From CAYPIE01 sp964410665 (GTDB lineage Bacteria > Planctomycetota > Planctomycetia > Gemmatales > Gemmataceae), in assembly GCA_964410665.1 (NCBI GenBank), contig CAYPIE010000015.1, forward strand, positions 1 through 64,000: a stretch of 64,000 bases of DNA, given 5' to 3'. Below the pieces are notes generated by a model that had not been told where the DNA came from, searched no databases, and saw only the letters and a list, made by a program, of their open reading frames with translations. The position numbers and the translations under genes are program-made. This document shows, one piece after another, positions 42,782 through 51,900 of the stretch (the stretch's first letter is position 1; the number at the start of each line of letters is the position of its first letter).

Positions 42782-45700
42782 ATGAAGCCGTTCCGTACAC
42801 TCGCCCGATCCATGACCCGATATCTCATCCCCGAAATCGTCAATCCGCCACAGCGTCCTGCCCGTCGGGCGTTCCTCGGCCTGGAAGCTTTGGAAGTCCG
42901 TGAGGTCTTGTCGGGATTCTCCGACGGTGCCAACTCGCTGTTCGTAGGGCACAGCTTCTTCGTCCCGGTCGCCCGGTCCTTCGACGAACTCGCGAGGCAG
43001 AACGAGTTTTCCGAGCATGAAGCGGCTTTTGTCTTCTCCCCCGGACCGGGTGGGTTGCCGGGCCAACTCTGGGAAAACGAAACGACCAAGAATGCCATCA
43101 CCGAGAAGCTCGCGACCGGGGAAGTCGAACTCTTCGGTTTGACCGCCTTCAGCGAACTCGCTGGGAGTACGTTCGAAGATTATCAGCGATGGTTCGACGT
43201 GGCCCTGGCTTACAACCCCGATACGGAGTTCTTCATCGGCCAACCCTGGGTGCCGGGCGGACCGCGAATCCCGACCGATCAATACGACCAGGCGATTGAA
43301 GCAAACAGTGCGACAACATTCGAGGTGGTGGGGCAGTTGCGCGAAGCCTACCCGAACACCAGCATCGAGTTCGTCGACTACGGCAAGGTCGCCTCGATCA
43401 TGAAGGCCGACTTCGAAGCGGGTGAGTTGCCCGACATCCTAGGCCTGGTGCCGGATCCCGAGAACATGATCCGTCTCGACGAGGCGTTGTTCGCCGACGG
43501 AACCATCGGCCATGCGGGCCCGATGATGGAAGAAGTATCAGCCCTTGTGTGGATGAGCGTGCTCTATGGTGCAGACGTCGAAACGCTCGACTACACTGCC
43601 TACACGTCCGACGTCGAGAGCATTGTCGACGAGGTAGTGACTTACAATGAGCAATTTCAGTCGACTGACGAGATCCGCGTTGGCTACGAGATTTTGCAAG
43701 TCACGCCCAATGGAATCATCACATGGGCCAACAATGGTGGCATTACCCAGGAAGAGTTTGACGCGATTGAGCTGCCGCCGGGGTGGTTTAAGAACCAGCC
43801 GCGCGAAGTCGTCACGTCCGGCAGTACCTTTGCCAATTCGCCCAACGCGGACCCTGGGGTGTTTGTCGAGGAAGAACTCTACGGACACTCCTGGCGACAT
43901 GTGGCGACCATCGTCGAAGCGAACGTTCCACTCGATGACGACGCGATACTCACGGCGAACACGATCGTCAAATCGCACGAGGTGACGTTTGATGCGGACA
44001 GCACGTTGTCGATTCTTATTTCGCCGGAAGGGGAACACTATGTGCTGATCTCCCGCGATGCCGGGCGGACGAGTGACACCCCCACCATTCCCGTGGGGTG
44101 GCAGCTGGTTGAGCACACCCTCACCGAGGAACTCGTCGTCCAGTTGCCGAACCCGACGACCAACATCCGTGCGGACAACGAGGATTCCTTCCAGGGGCCT
44201 GTCCCAGAATTGGCAGCACTCCTCAATGATGACGAGCCAGGTGATGGCGATGATGCAGTCATTCGGACGACCGCCGATGGGGTGGAGTTCGTGCGGACGC
44301 CGGACGAGCATTTCGAGTCACTCCCCGACTGGCCTTACGAGCCGAAATACGTCGAGATTGACGGGTTGCGGCAAGCTTACGTGGATGAAGGCCCCGAAGA
44401 CGGCCCTGTGGTTCTCCTGCTGCACGGCCAGCCATCCTGGTCGTACCTGTACCGCGACATGATTCCGGTTTTGGCCGACGCAGGGTATCGGGTCATTGCG
44501 ATGGATCACCTCGGCATGGGCCGCTCGGACAAGCCGATCGACATCGAATCCTACAGCTTTCTCAACCACACCTACCGCTTGGAAGAATTCATCCAAGAGC
44601 TTGGTCTGGAAGACATCAACCTGTTCGCCCAAGATTGGGGGAGCGTCATTGGTTTGCATGTGGCGGGGTTGAATCCAGATTGGTTCGCGAGCATCACCAT
44701 CGGTAACGGCTCGCTGCCGGTGTTCCCCGAGGACTTCCAACCGTTCCCGGAGGTTGAGAATCCGGACGCGATCCTCCCGCTACCATCCCCGTATGCGAAC
44801 ATCCCGGATCAGCAAGTACCGTTCTACGACGAGAATGGCAATTTGCTCGTACCTCGAGACGACAACAGCTACTTCGGCTATTGGATCAATTACGCGATGA
44901 CGGGTGAGTCGTTCCGGCCATCCGAAACCGTCGAGGCCCTGACCTGGTTTGACATACCGGCGGAGGAAGAAGCGGCCTACGACGCTCCGTTCCCGAGCCG
45001 AATCTACATGGCAGGCCCGCGCACGTTCCCCTCGCTCGTGAACGATCTTCCCGGAGTCAATCAGGCGTCATTCGCAGGGCTCCAATCCTACGAGAAGCCG
45101 TTCTTGACCATCTGGGCGGCCAACGACCCGGGTGCGCAAGGGTCATTGGAAGCCCAGCAGCTATGGATTGACAACGTTCCCGGTGCGGAAGGCCAACCCC
45201 ACGCCCGTCTCGATCAGGCTAGCCACTTCCTGCAGGACGACCAAGGCGTGGAGATTGCCAATCGACTGGTCGACTTCTACAAGGCCAACGGCATCGACCC
45301 GGACGGGCCGGAGATCCTCTCGGCCTATCTGGGCGCGGTCGATGTCCGCTTCCCAAGAGCCTTGGAGAACGTCAGCGGTTCCCCCCAGGCCAGGGGTGAC
45401 GACGGCATGCCGATCGTCTTCTCGGTACAAATCGATGCCTCGACTCTCGAACCGGAAGACTTCATCATCACGACCGAATCGGGTGCGACGACCACGCCGT
45501 CTGCAGTCACACTGGCCCCAGCTGAAGAATCCGATGAGCTTCGGACGGTTCTGCTCACAGGCCCGCTCGGCTCCGCCGATGACCTGCCCGTAAGCGTCGA
45601 GATCGTCGGCTCGGTACTCTCGCTTGACAGCGAGGAACTGCAGGGGCTCACCTCCGAAGTCACGACCAACGAAAACGGGCCGAGCTTGGTCTTGGCGCTA

Positions 45701-46126
45701 CTCGACCCGGCCGAAACGAATGCCGACGACGATGCGGAGCCCGCGCGGATCCAGTTGACCTTCCAGGGCGGCGTCACCGGTCCGCTAGGATCGCCCATCG
45801 GGCTACGAGAACTCCGCGGCATCCGCATCATCGATGAGAACGGCGAAGCGCATCGGCCGGTCGGCTTCGAGGATCTCGGCGACAACGACAACCATGTGGT
45901 GATCGTGGTCCCCGAAGGCGTCACCCCGGTCTCCGTTGAGGTGGAAGCTGGCACCTTCTACGATCCAACCAACAGGCCTAACCCGGACACCTCGGTCGAA
46001 GTCACCGGCACCATCGACTTGGAGGAGGAGCCCGAGCGGCGGCGGCGTTTGCGAGACATCTTCGGTGGCCGTCCAGGCCGGCGGCTTGCGTTTTTCCACG
46101 ACTGGATGGAACGACGTGGGATGTGA
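42782..46126 (+). CDS. Secreted SGNH-like / haloalkane dehalogenase-like fusion (paralogue B)
   Basis: 1,114 residues from the ATG at 42782 (MKPFRTLARSMTRYL), whose leader and GLEALEVREVLSG signal match paralogue A. Next comes a domain with SLFVGHSFFVPVARSFDELA and ADGTIGHAGPMMEEV, reminiscent of SGNH hydrolases (Ser near the N-terminus, Asp-x-x-His near the end). It is followed by the duplicated core with HGQPSWSYLYR, FAQDWGS (D618, W619), D782 and H815. The C-terminus differs from A: beta-rich segments without FG-GAP repeats, ending in a basic tail (ERRRRLRDIFGGRPGRRLAF). Two putative hydrolase domains in one secreted chain. Activity and surface attachment are inference. Confidence 0.8.
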   Translation: MKPFRTLARSMTRYLIPEIVNPPQRPARRAFLGLEALEVREVLSGFSDGANSLFVGHSFFVPVARSFDELARQNEFSEHEAAFVFSPGPGGLPGQLWENETTKNAITEKLATGEVELFGLTAFSELAGSTFEDYQRWFDVALAYNPDTEFFIGQPWVPGGPRIPTDQYDQAIEANSATTFEVVGQLREAYPNTSIEFVDYGKVASIMKADFEAGELPDILGLVPDPENMIRLDEALFADGTIGHAGPMMEEVSALVWMSVLYGADVETLDYTAYTSDVESIVDEVVTYNEQFQSTDEIRVGYEILQVTPNGIITWANNGGITQEEFDAIELPPGWFKNQPREVVTSGSTFANSPNADPGVFVEEELYGHSWRHVATIVEANVPLDDDAILTANTIVKSHEVTFDADSTLSILISPEGEHYVLISRDAGRTSDTPTIPVGWQLVEHTLTEELVVQLPNPTTNIRADNEDSFQGPVPELAALLNDDEPGDGDDAVIRTTADGVEFVRTPDEHFESLPDWPYEPKYVEIDGLRQAYVDEGPEDGPVVLLLHGQPSWSYLYRDMIPVLADAGYRVIAMDHLGMGRSDKPIDIESYSFLNHTYRLEEFIQELGLEDINLFAQDWGSVIGLHVAGLNPDWFASITIGNGSLPVFPEDFQPFPEVENPDAILPLPSPYANIPDQQVPFYDENGNLLVPRDDNSYFGYWINYAMTGESFRPSETVEALTWFDIPAEEEAAYDAPFPSRIYMAGPRTFPSLVNDLPGVNQASFAGLQSYEKPFLTIWAANDPGAQGSLEAQQLWIDNVPGAEGQPHARLDQASHFLQDDQGVEIANRLVDFYKANGIDPDGPEILSAYLGAVDVRFPRALENVSGSPQARGDDGMPIVFSVQIDASTLEPEDFIITTESGATTTPSAVTLAPAEESDELRTVLLTGPLGSADDLPVSVEIVGSVLSLDSEELQGLTSEVTTNENGPSLVLALLDPAETNADDDAEPARIQLTFQGGVTGPLGSPIGLRELRGIRIIDENGEAHRPVGFEDLGDNDNHVVIVVPEGVTPVSVEVEAGTFYDPTNRPNPDTSVEVTGTIDLEEEPERRRRLRDIFGGRPGRRLAFFHDWMERRGM
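43670..45280 (+). repeat. Duplicated dehalogenase core, copy B
   Basis: Partner of 38519-40129. The 155-bp identical tract corresponds to 44534-44688. Confidence 0.9.
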
Positions 46127-46136
46127 TGGGCAAGAT

Positions 46137-46178
46137 CCGCCGGGCGCGGCTTTTTCCCCGTGTTCGGCGGTCTTTTTT
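46137..46178 (+). terminator. Intrinsic terminator after paralogue B
   Basis: CCGCCG (46137-46142) pairs with CGGCGG (46165-46170), with further GC-rich sequence between them, followed by TCTTTTTT. It starts 11 bases after the stop at 46126. Confidence 0.65.
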
Positions 46179-46396
46179 GTCCCATTTTCCTTCCATGGCG
46201 GCAACTAGTGGAGCACTTGCGTTGCTCGGGGCCCTTGCGACTCAGGTCGGTTTAGTGTAACCCACTGTATGCCAGCTGGTTATGGCATCTGGTGGATCCG
46301 TATGGGAGTGCCGAGTGAGCCTCTAGTACAGTAGGCAAACGTCTTCCCACCCACCTGCGACGACGTTACTCAATCCCAATCGAAGGGACGATACCC

Positions 46397-46900
46397 ATGA
46401 AGCGCATGTTCTTCCCACTGGCACTCACCCTTTGCGTTGCACTGGCGGGCTTTGGCAGTGAAAGCACCGCGGCCGATGACAAAACGGACCGCGACAGCAA
46501 GGGCAGTACGCGTAAGGTCGCCATCAACGCGATGCGACCGACGCCGAAGCAATTGCTACAGTTCCTTGCGCTTCCCGACGGACCGATCGTGATGGTGAAC
46601 CTACTGAAGTTCAAGCCGAATGGGGGGCGCGCGGAGTACCAGAAGTATGGCCTGAAGATCCAGCCACTCTTGAAGAAATTCGGAGCTCGGATTGTGTTCC
46701 TGGGTGAAGGGAAGCTCTGCTTTATCGGCAACGGCGAGTGGGATCAGGTCGCTCTGGTGGAGTATCCAAGCAAGATGGCCCTACTCAAGATGGCTCAGAC
46801 GCCGGAGTACCAAGCGGCCCATCGCCATCGCGAAGCCGGCCTCGAAGGGCAAATCAACTACGCCGTCGTGCAGAACAAGCTATTCGGGGCATCGAAGTAA
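46397..46900 (+). CDS. Exported DUF1330-like dimeric alpha/beta-barrel protein
   Basis: 167 residues with a signal peptide (MKRMFFPLALTLCVALAGFG…STAAD). The mature part follows the DUF1330 pattern of small ferredoxin-like proteins: GPIVMVNLLKFKPNGGRAEY, an LLKKFGARIVFLGEG strand, WDQVALVEYPSKMALLKMAQ and a conserved YQAAHRHREAGLEGQ stretch. Members are generally cytoplasmic and of unknown function, so an exported version is unusual. AGGGA lies upstream of the ATG. It heads a run of three small exported-protein genes on the same strand. Confidence 0.75.
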   Translation: MKRMFFPLALTLCVALAGFGSESTAADDKTDRDSKGSTRKVAINAMRPTPKQLLQFLALPDGPIVMVNLLKFKPNGGRAEYQKYGLKIQPLLKKFGARIVFLGEGKLCFIGNGEWDQVALVEYPSKMALLKMAQTPEYQAAHRHREAGLEGQINYAVVQNKLFGASK

Positions 46901-46994
46901 TGCCGACCCGACCGACGGATGCTTTCGTCCGAAGGCAAAAGCAATCCCGCTAGACCCACAATAATTCTAAAGTTTAGAAGGAGTTAATAATTTA

Positions 46995-47699
46995 ATGGAT
47001 TGGTTTCACTTCCGTCTCACTCTGGTCATTGGTCTCTTATTGGCCGGCTTTGGCAACAGATGCTTGGGGGATGACAACAAGCCCGCGAACGCCAACAAGC
47101 AGAGGCGTTTCGGGCGGGGCAGCCGCTACGGCGAAGTATTGCTCGTTCGCCGCGATGGCACCACGATTGAAGCGGAGGTCTGGGGTACCCAGGGGCTCAG
47201 CGACTGTCCCGCAGCGAGCTGGGAAGCCCTTGACCCGAGAGTCATTCGTTCCGAAACCGGCGCGCTTGCCGTCGTGCTGAATGGCCCACGCTACTGGCTG
47301 CCGAACTTGACAATGGGATCGCTCGCCGCGAAAGAGCGGAAACAATTTGGCGAGCTCGAGATGCGTCGGCTCGCGACGCTTGAGATTCGCCCGCCGCTGA
47401 ACTCGGACCCCTACCAGGAAAGAACCGTTCGTCGGAAGACCAACTTCGTATTTCAAAAAGGCGAAGAGATCTACGAGCTCAAATCCCCCAACGGCGCGGT
47501 TTACGTCATGCAATCCATGTCTCAGATCGTGGACCGGGACTTGAAGATCGCTGAGCTTTCCACTCTGGCTTCGGGCCTGACGCTGCCCGAGGGCTGGACG
47601 TATGAAGCACGTACGCTGGACGACAATCTAGTCTTAACCGCGAAGGGTAAAGCGATTGTGCTCCAGGACGATCTGCGCAACACCTACCAGCGAAGGTGA
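46995..47699 (+). CDS. Exported protein of unknown function
   Basis: 234 residues with a signal peptide (MDWFHFRLTLVIGLLLAGFG, probable cleavage before DDN). GAAGGAG lies about 12 bases before the ATG. The mature part has RYGEVLLVRRDGTTIEAEVWG, a central NGPRYWLPNLT segment and a C-terminal region, VYVMQSMSQIVD then LPEGWTYEARTLDDNLVL and VLQDDLRNTYQRR. The last block is reminiscent of conserved hypothetical proteins in other bacteria, but I cannot name a family. It lies 94 bp after the DUF1330-like gene. Confidence 0.7.
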   Translation: MDWFHFRLTLVIGLLLAGFGNRCLGDDNKPANANKQRRFGRGSRYGEVLLVRRDGTTIEAEVWGTQGLSDCPAASWEALDPRVIRSETGALAVVLNGPRYWLPNLTMGSLAAKERKQFGELEMRRLATLEIRPPLNSDPYQERTVRRKTNFVFQKGEEIYELKSPNGAVYVMQSMSQIVDRDLKIAELSTLASGLTLPEGWTYEARTLDDNLVLTAKGKAIVLQDDLRNTYQRR

Positions 47700-47747
47700 G
47701 TGCTGTCCGAAACAGTTTAACTCATTCCAATCACGGAGGAGATCGAG

Positions 47748-48320
47748 ATGAGCCACATATACTTCCAGACCCACGCCCGACCGTTCCGGGACGGCAATCG
47801 GTGGTTGGTCATGGCCCTCATCGTGTGGTCCACCATGACAGCCACTTTATCAGCACAAGTGGGCGAAACTCAGAACGCTACGTTCACAGGCACCTGGCGT
47901 CATCTGAGGGGTGAGGCCGAACAGGCTCGGCGTAACGAGGCAATCGACCGAGCCACCAAGGACATGGGCTTTGTGGTCCGTGGCCGGGCGCGCGAGGCCA
48001 TACGGAAAGCGACTGCCCCGGCTCCCGAGCTGACTATCTCCGACCAGGGCGATCGGGTCACCGTCGTGATGGGGGGCCGGCGCGTGACGCTGACGACCGA
48101 CGGCTCGCCAACCACCATGTCTGGCCCACGCGGGGCGGGCATCGTTTCTGCCCGCCGTCAGCCCGGCCAGTTGATCCTGACAGTCCGAGGAAAATCCGGC
48201 ACTCAGACCACTTCTTATCACCTCGCCGACGGCGGGCGGCGACTGATCTTGGACGTGCGCATGACGAGCCAGACCCTGACTAAACCGCTCGCGTACCAAG
48301 TAACCTACGTGCGCCGCTGA
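47748..48320 (+). CDS. Exported small protein of unknown function
   Basis: 190 residues from an ATG preceded by GGAGGAG. An N-terminal hydrophobic segment (WLVMALIVWSTMTATLSAQ) looks like a signal peptide with a long basic leader. The mature part has a helical FTGTWRHLRGEAEQARRNEA region and a beta-rich section (LTISDQGDRVTVVMGGRRVT, then GQLILTVRGKSG and LILDVRMTS). No family was recognised; the second half resembles a small lipocalin-like or beta-sandwich fold only in its strand pattern. Third gene of the small-protein cluster, 48 bp after the previous stop. Confidence 0.65.
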   Translation: MSHIYFQTHARPFRDGNRWLVMALIVWSTMTATLSAQVGETQNATFTGTWRHLRGEAEQARRNEAIDRATKDMGFVVRGRAREAIRKATAPAPELTISDQGDRVTVVMGGRRVTLTTDGSPTTMSGPRGAGIVSARRQPGQLILTVRGKSGTQTTSYHLADGGRRLILDVRMTSQTLTKPLAYQVTYVRR

Positions 48321-48348
48321 GTCCAGGGGTCAACGAAGTCGGCCATGG

Positions 48349-48391
48349 CGTCCGCGTGTGCATCCTCCGTCGGCGGAGACACCCGCGGACG
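48349..48391 (+). terminator. Long interrupted hairpin after the small-protein cluster
   Basis: CGTCCGCG (48349-48356) pairs perfectly with CGCGGACG (48384-48391), and an inner CTCCG/CGGAG stem with a TCGG loop occupies 48365-48378. It starts 28 bases after the last stop. There is no T-tract, so it may be a transcript-end structure. Confidence 0.45.
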
Positions 48392-48423
48392 TGACACCTC
48401 CAGGAGCACACTGCCTTAGCCGC

Positions 48424-48441
48424 CCCCCTCTGTAGAGGGGG
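48424..48441. other. Short GC hairpin
   Basis: CCCCCTC and GAGGGGG form a seven-pair stem around a TGTA loop. No T-tract on either side, so its role is unclear. Confidence 0.35.
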
Positions 48442-48864
48442 CAGACCTGGGCGCGTTGCCGATGGGGTCAGAGGGGAGGAACCGCCCGTTGCCTTGCACC
48501 GAGACCTGATTCTGACAGAGAAGCATGATCTGACAACAGAACACGGGCGTCACCTCTGGCAGAGCCCGCACCGACGCAGCGCTACCGGTGGAACCGGAGA
48601 AGGTAAGTGACCACCTGCAACGGGGAGATCGGCCGGCGAGCCCGAGCAACAAGTCTCACTGAAGATAGCATTTCGGGCTACAGGCATGATCGAAAATCCC
48701 TGCGATCAAGGAGGGAGCTTCCTCAGGCAAGGCGTACCAAACGGTATGATTGAGTCAGATTCGTTCTCACCGGGTGCAACCCGTTCGGATAGGAAGCGAT
48801 GGTTCACCTCGTGGGCCGGTCCCTCTAGCGAGATAATTGACTCCATACAGGAAGGAAAGGAAGA

Positions 48865-48895
48865 AAGCCCCTGGGTGGCGGGCACCCAGGGGCTT
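48865..48895 (-). terminator. Intrinsic terminator of the second giant gene
   Basis: A perfect 13-bp stem (48865-48877 with 48883-48895, core GCCCCTGGGTG) and a five-base loop, followed on the minus strand by a pyrimidine-rich TTTCTTTCC-like stretch. It begins 32 bases after the stop codon at 48928. Confidence 0.8.
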
Positions 48896-48927
48896 CGTTG
48901 AAGGTTTCTGGCCGGCTCGGCAGCGGC

Positions 48928-51900
48928 TTATCTCAGGTAGATGCGGGTCTCCGAGCGGGTGCCGCTCAGACGGTCGAAGCGGGAATACCAGAAGGTGTCG
49001 TCGCCGCCCTCACCCGTCGACTGGTCGCCATTGTTGTCACCGGTCAGATCGACCGTGGAGAAGTCGAGGGTCTGCATGGCCAGGCCGAGCAGCGTGAAGA
49101 GATCGTCGCCATCGTTCTTCACGGTGACGATGTCACCGATGAGAAAGTCGTCGCCGTCCCCGCCTTCGAGCTGATCCCAGCCGAGGCCGCCGATCAGTAG
49201 GTCGTCGCCGCCTTCGCCATCGAGGAAGTCGTTGCCGGCGAGCCCCATGATCATGTCGCTGCCGTCGCCGCCGAGCAGGGTGTCGTTGCCATCGCCGCCG
49301 AGCAGGGTGTCGTTGCCGGCCCCGCCAAGGATGATACCGCCCCCGCCGCCGATGTCGGCGAAGTCGTTGCCGTCGCCCAGATCGAGGTTGTCGAAGCCGG
49401 CGCCGGTGGTAATCTGATCATCGCCGCCACCTGTGGTGATCTGGCTGCCACCGCCATTGAGGTTGATCACATCGTTGCCATCGCCGGTGATAATGCTGTA
49501 GAAGCCTATGCCGCGAGTGACGATCACGTTGTCGCCGTTACCCAGCTCGAACCGGCCGTTGCCAGACAGATCGTCGATGCGGACCGGGATGGTCATGGTC
49601 GGCGTCATCAGGACCTCATCGTCGCCCTCCAGGGGGTATACCTCGATGGACCGAATCCCACTGAAGTCGAGGTTTTCCAACCCGCCGATGTTGGTCCGAA
49701 CGGTAACCCCGGTCGGGTCGCCGGCGACTTCGTCAAGCGCGATCTGGTCGAGGCCTGCGGTGCCGATGATGAGCAGCACGTCGCCCACCTTGGTGATCGA
49801 CGGGCCGCCGGGCAGCGCTTGTACGGACACCTCGACGGTGGCAGTGTCGCTTCGATAGCTATCGGTGATGGTGTAGTCGAAGGTGAAGCTGCCGTCGAAG
49901 CCATCGGCGGGGACGAAGGACATGCTGCCGTCAGCGTAGACGGTCAGCACCCCCTGGCTGAAGGTCTGGGGTTGGCCGATGATGGTGTTGTCACCGTTCA
50001 CCGCAGTTACCGTCGTAGCGGCCGTGGTGCCGGTGTCGTTCACCAGCAGGTTGCCGGTGCCGGCGAATGGGTAGTAGACGATTAAGGTGTCGTCGACCGC
50101 GTCGAGCGGGTCTAGGTCGGGGTCGGGCACGACGACGCCGTTGATGGTGATAGTTACGGTGGCGGTGGCCTCGCCTCCATTGCCATCGCTGATGGTGTAG
50201 GTGAAGATGTCGGTCGCAGACTCGCCGACTAGCAGGTTGGCGAACGCGGCCGGTGGGGTGTAGTTGAAGGTCCCGTTGCCGTTGTCGGTCACTACCCCTA
50301 GGGTGCCGCTGGTGTCGATGGATTTGAGGGTGAGCGAATCGGTGTCGCCATCCGGGTCGCTGTCATTGCCGAGCAAGTCGCCGTTGGTGATTGTCGCGTC
50401 AGCGTCGATCGCGAAGGTGTCGTCAACGGCGATTGGCGGGAGGTTGGTGACTGTCGGCGGCTCGTCCCCGTTGGGGGAGGAGTTGAGTCCCAGAAAGTCT
50501 TCAATCCAAGCACGAGCCGGCCGGTCATCGCTTCCGCCCGGATCGGTGAAGGAGAAGGCATCCTGGGTGTACGCCGAGTCAAACGCAGTGAAGTATGCCA
50601 GGAGCCCCAGTAGGCCCGGCCCTTGCTCTTCTTCGATGACGTTGATGCCGCTGGTGTCGAGCAGATCGTCCATACCAGCGCCCCCCTCCAGAGTGTCGTC
50701 GCCGTCTTCGCCGCGAAGGGTGTCGGTCTCATCCCCACCGATGACGAAATCGTTGCCAGTACCACCGAAGATAAGGTCGTTGCCAGCTTCCCCGTCTAGC
50801 AGGTCGTCGCCGGCTCCGCCCCGAATCTCGTCGTTCCCCGAGCCGCCTAGGACGATGTCACGACCCGTGTCGTCGATCACGTCCTCATCGGAGCCCGGGC
50901 CGCCCCACAACTCGTCGTTGCCAGAGCCCCCGTCAAGGAGGTCATCACCGCGGCCGCCCTCCATGGTGTCGTTCCCGTTCATGCCAAGGACCAGATCGTC
51001 GCCGGCTTCACCCTCTAGAACGTCGTTGCCGTTGAGGCCCAGGAGAATGTTATTCCGCTGGTTACCCTTTATTTGGTCATCGAATTCGCTGCCGATCACG
51101 TCCTCAAAGGCCGTGCCCGAGTAGAGCGTCAGCTCAAGGTTCGGCGCGGCTTGGGTAAGGTCGGCATTCACGGTCTGTTTGCCGGGGGAATTAATCTGAA
51201 TGGTCACCGATGCCCCGAACTCACTGAAGTCAAGGGTGTCGTGGCGGTCGTTGGCGCCGGTGGATGCCCCGCCGATCTCGGCTAGGCGGTCGGCGCCCAG
51301 GCCGACTCCGCTGTAGGCGTAGGTGTCGTTCCCGAATTGGCCGTAGATCAGGTCGTCGTCGCGTCCCCCCTCGAGGATGTCAGCCCCGCCAATGCCCGCT
51401 CCCGGGGTACCGTCTTCGCCGGTCACGATAGTCGAGCCGTTCCGTAATTCAATGCCTGGGACGGCATATGGATTGACGCCGTCATCGTCTTCGTCTGGGT
51501 CGACGTTGTTACTGAAGATTTCCAGGCCAATGACCTCTCCAGAGGCCAATTGCGTCTCCGCGCTGTCACCAAAGAGGACGTCGTTTCCGTCGCCGCCGAT
51601 GAGCGTATCGCTACCGTCGCCGCCGATGAGCAGGTCACCCTCTTCGCCGGAACGGATGAGGTCGGCTTGCGTACCAGCGCCCGCTGAGGTGTTCGGGGTG
51701 GCGGCCAAATTGTAGAACAGGCCTCTGAACTTCAGTGCCGAACCGTTGTCACCGAGGACTCCGTCGCGGTCATAGTCGCCACCAATGACCACTCCGTCTT
51801 TGTCCGGGCCGCCGACGATTTGGATACCCGCGATCGCCGGTCGGTTGTACAGCGAAGTGTTTAATGTGGTGTCATCTTCGATCCGCAGAGAAACCCTGTC

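Larger units (their letters stand above)
48321..48927. other. Convergent intergenic region
   Basis: It lies between the end of the small-protein cluster and the end of the second giant gene. It holds three hairpins (listed separately) and no supported gene. A minus-strand frame at 48416-48652 (78 codons) has no recognisable motif. Confidence 0.5.
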
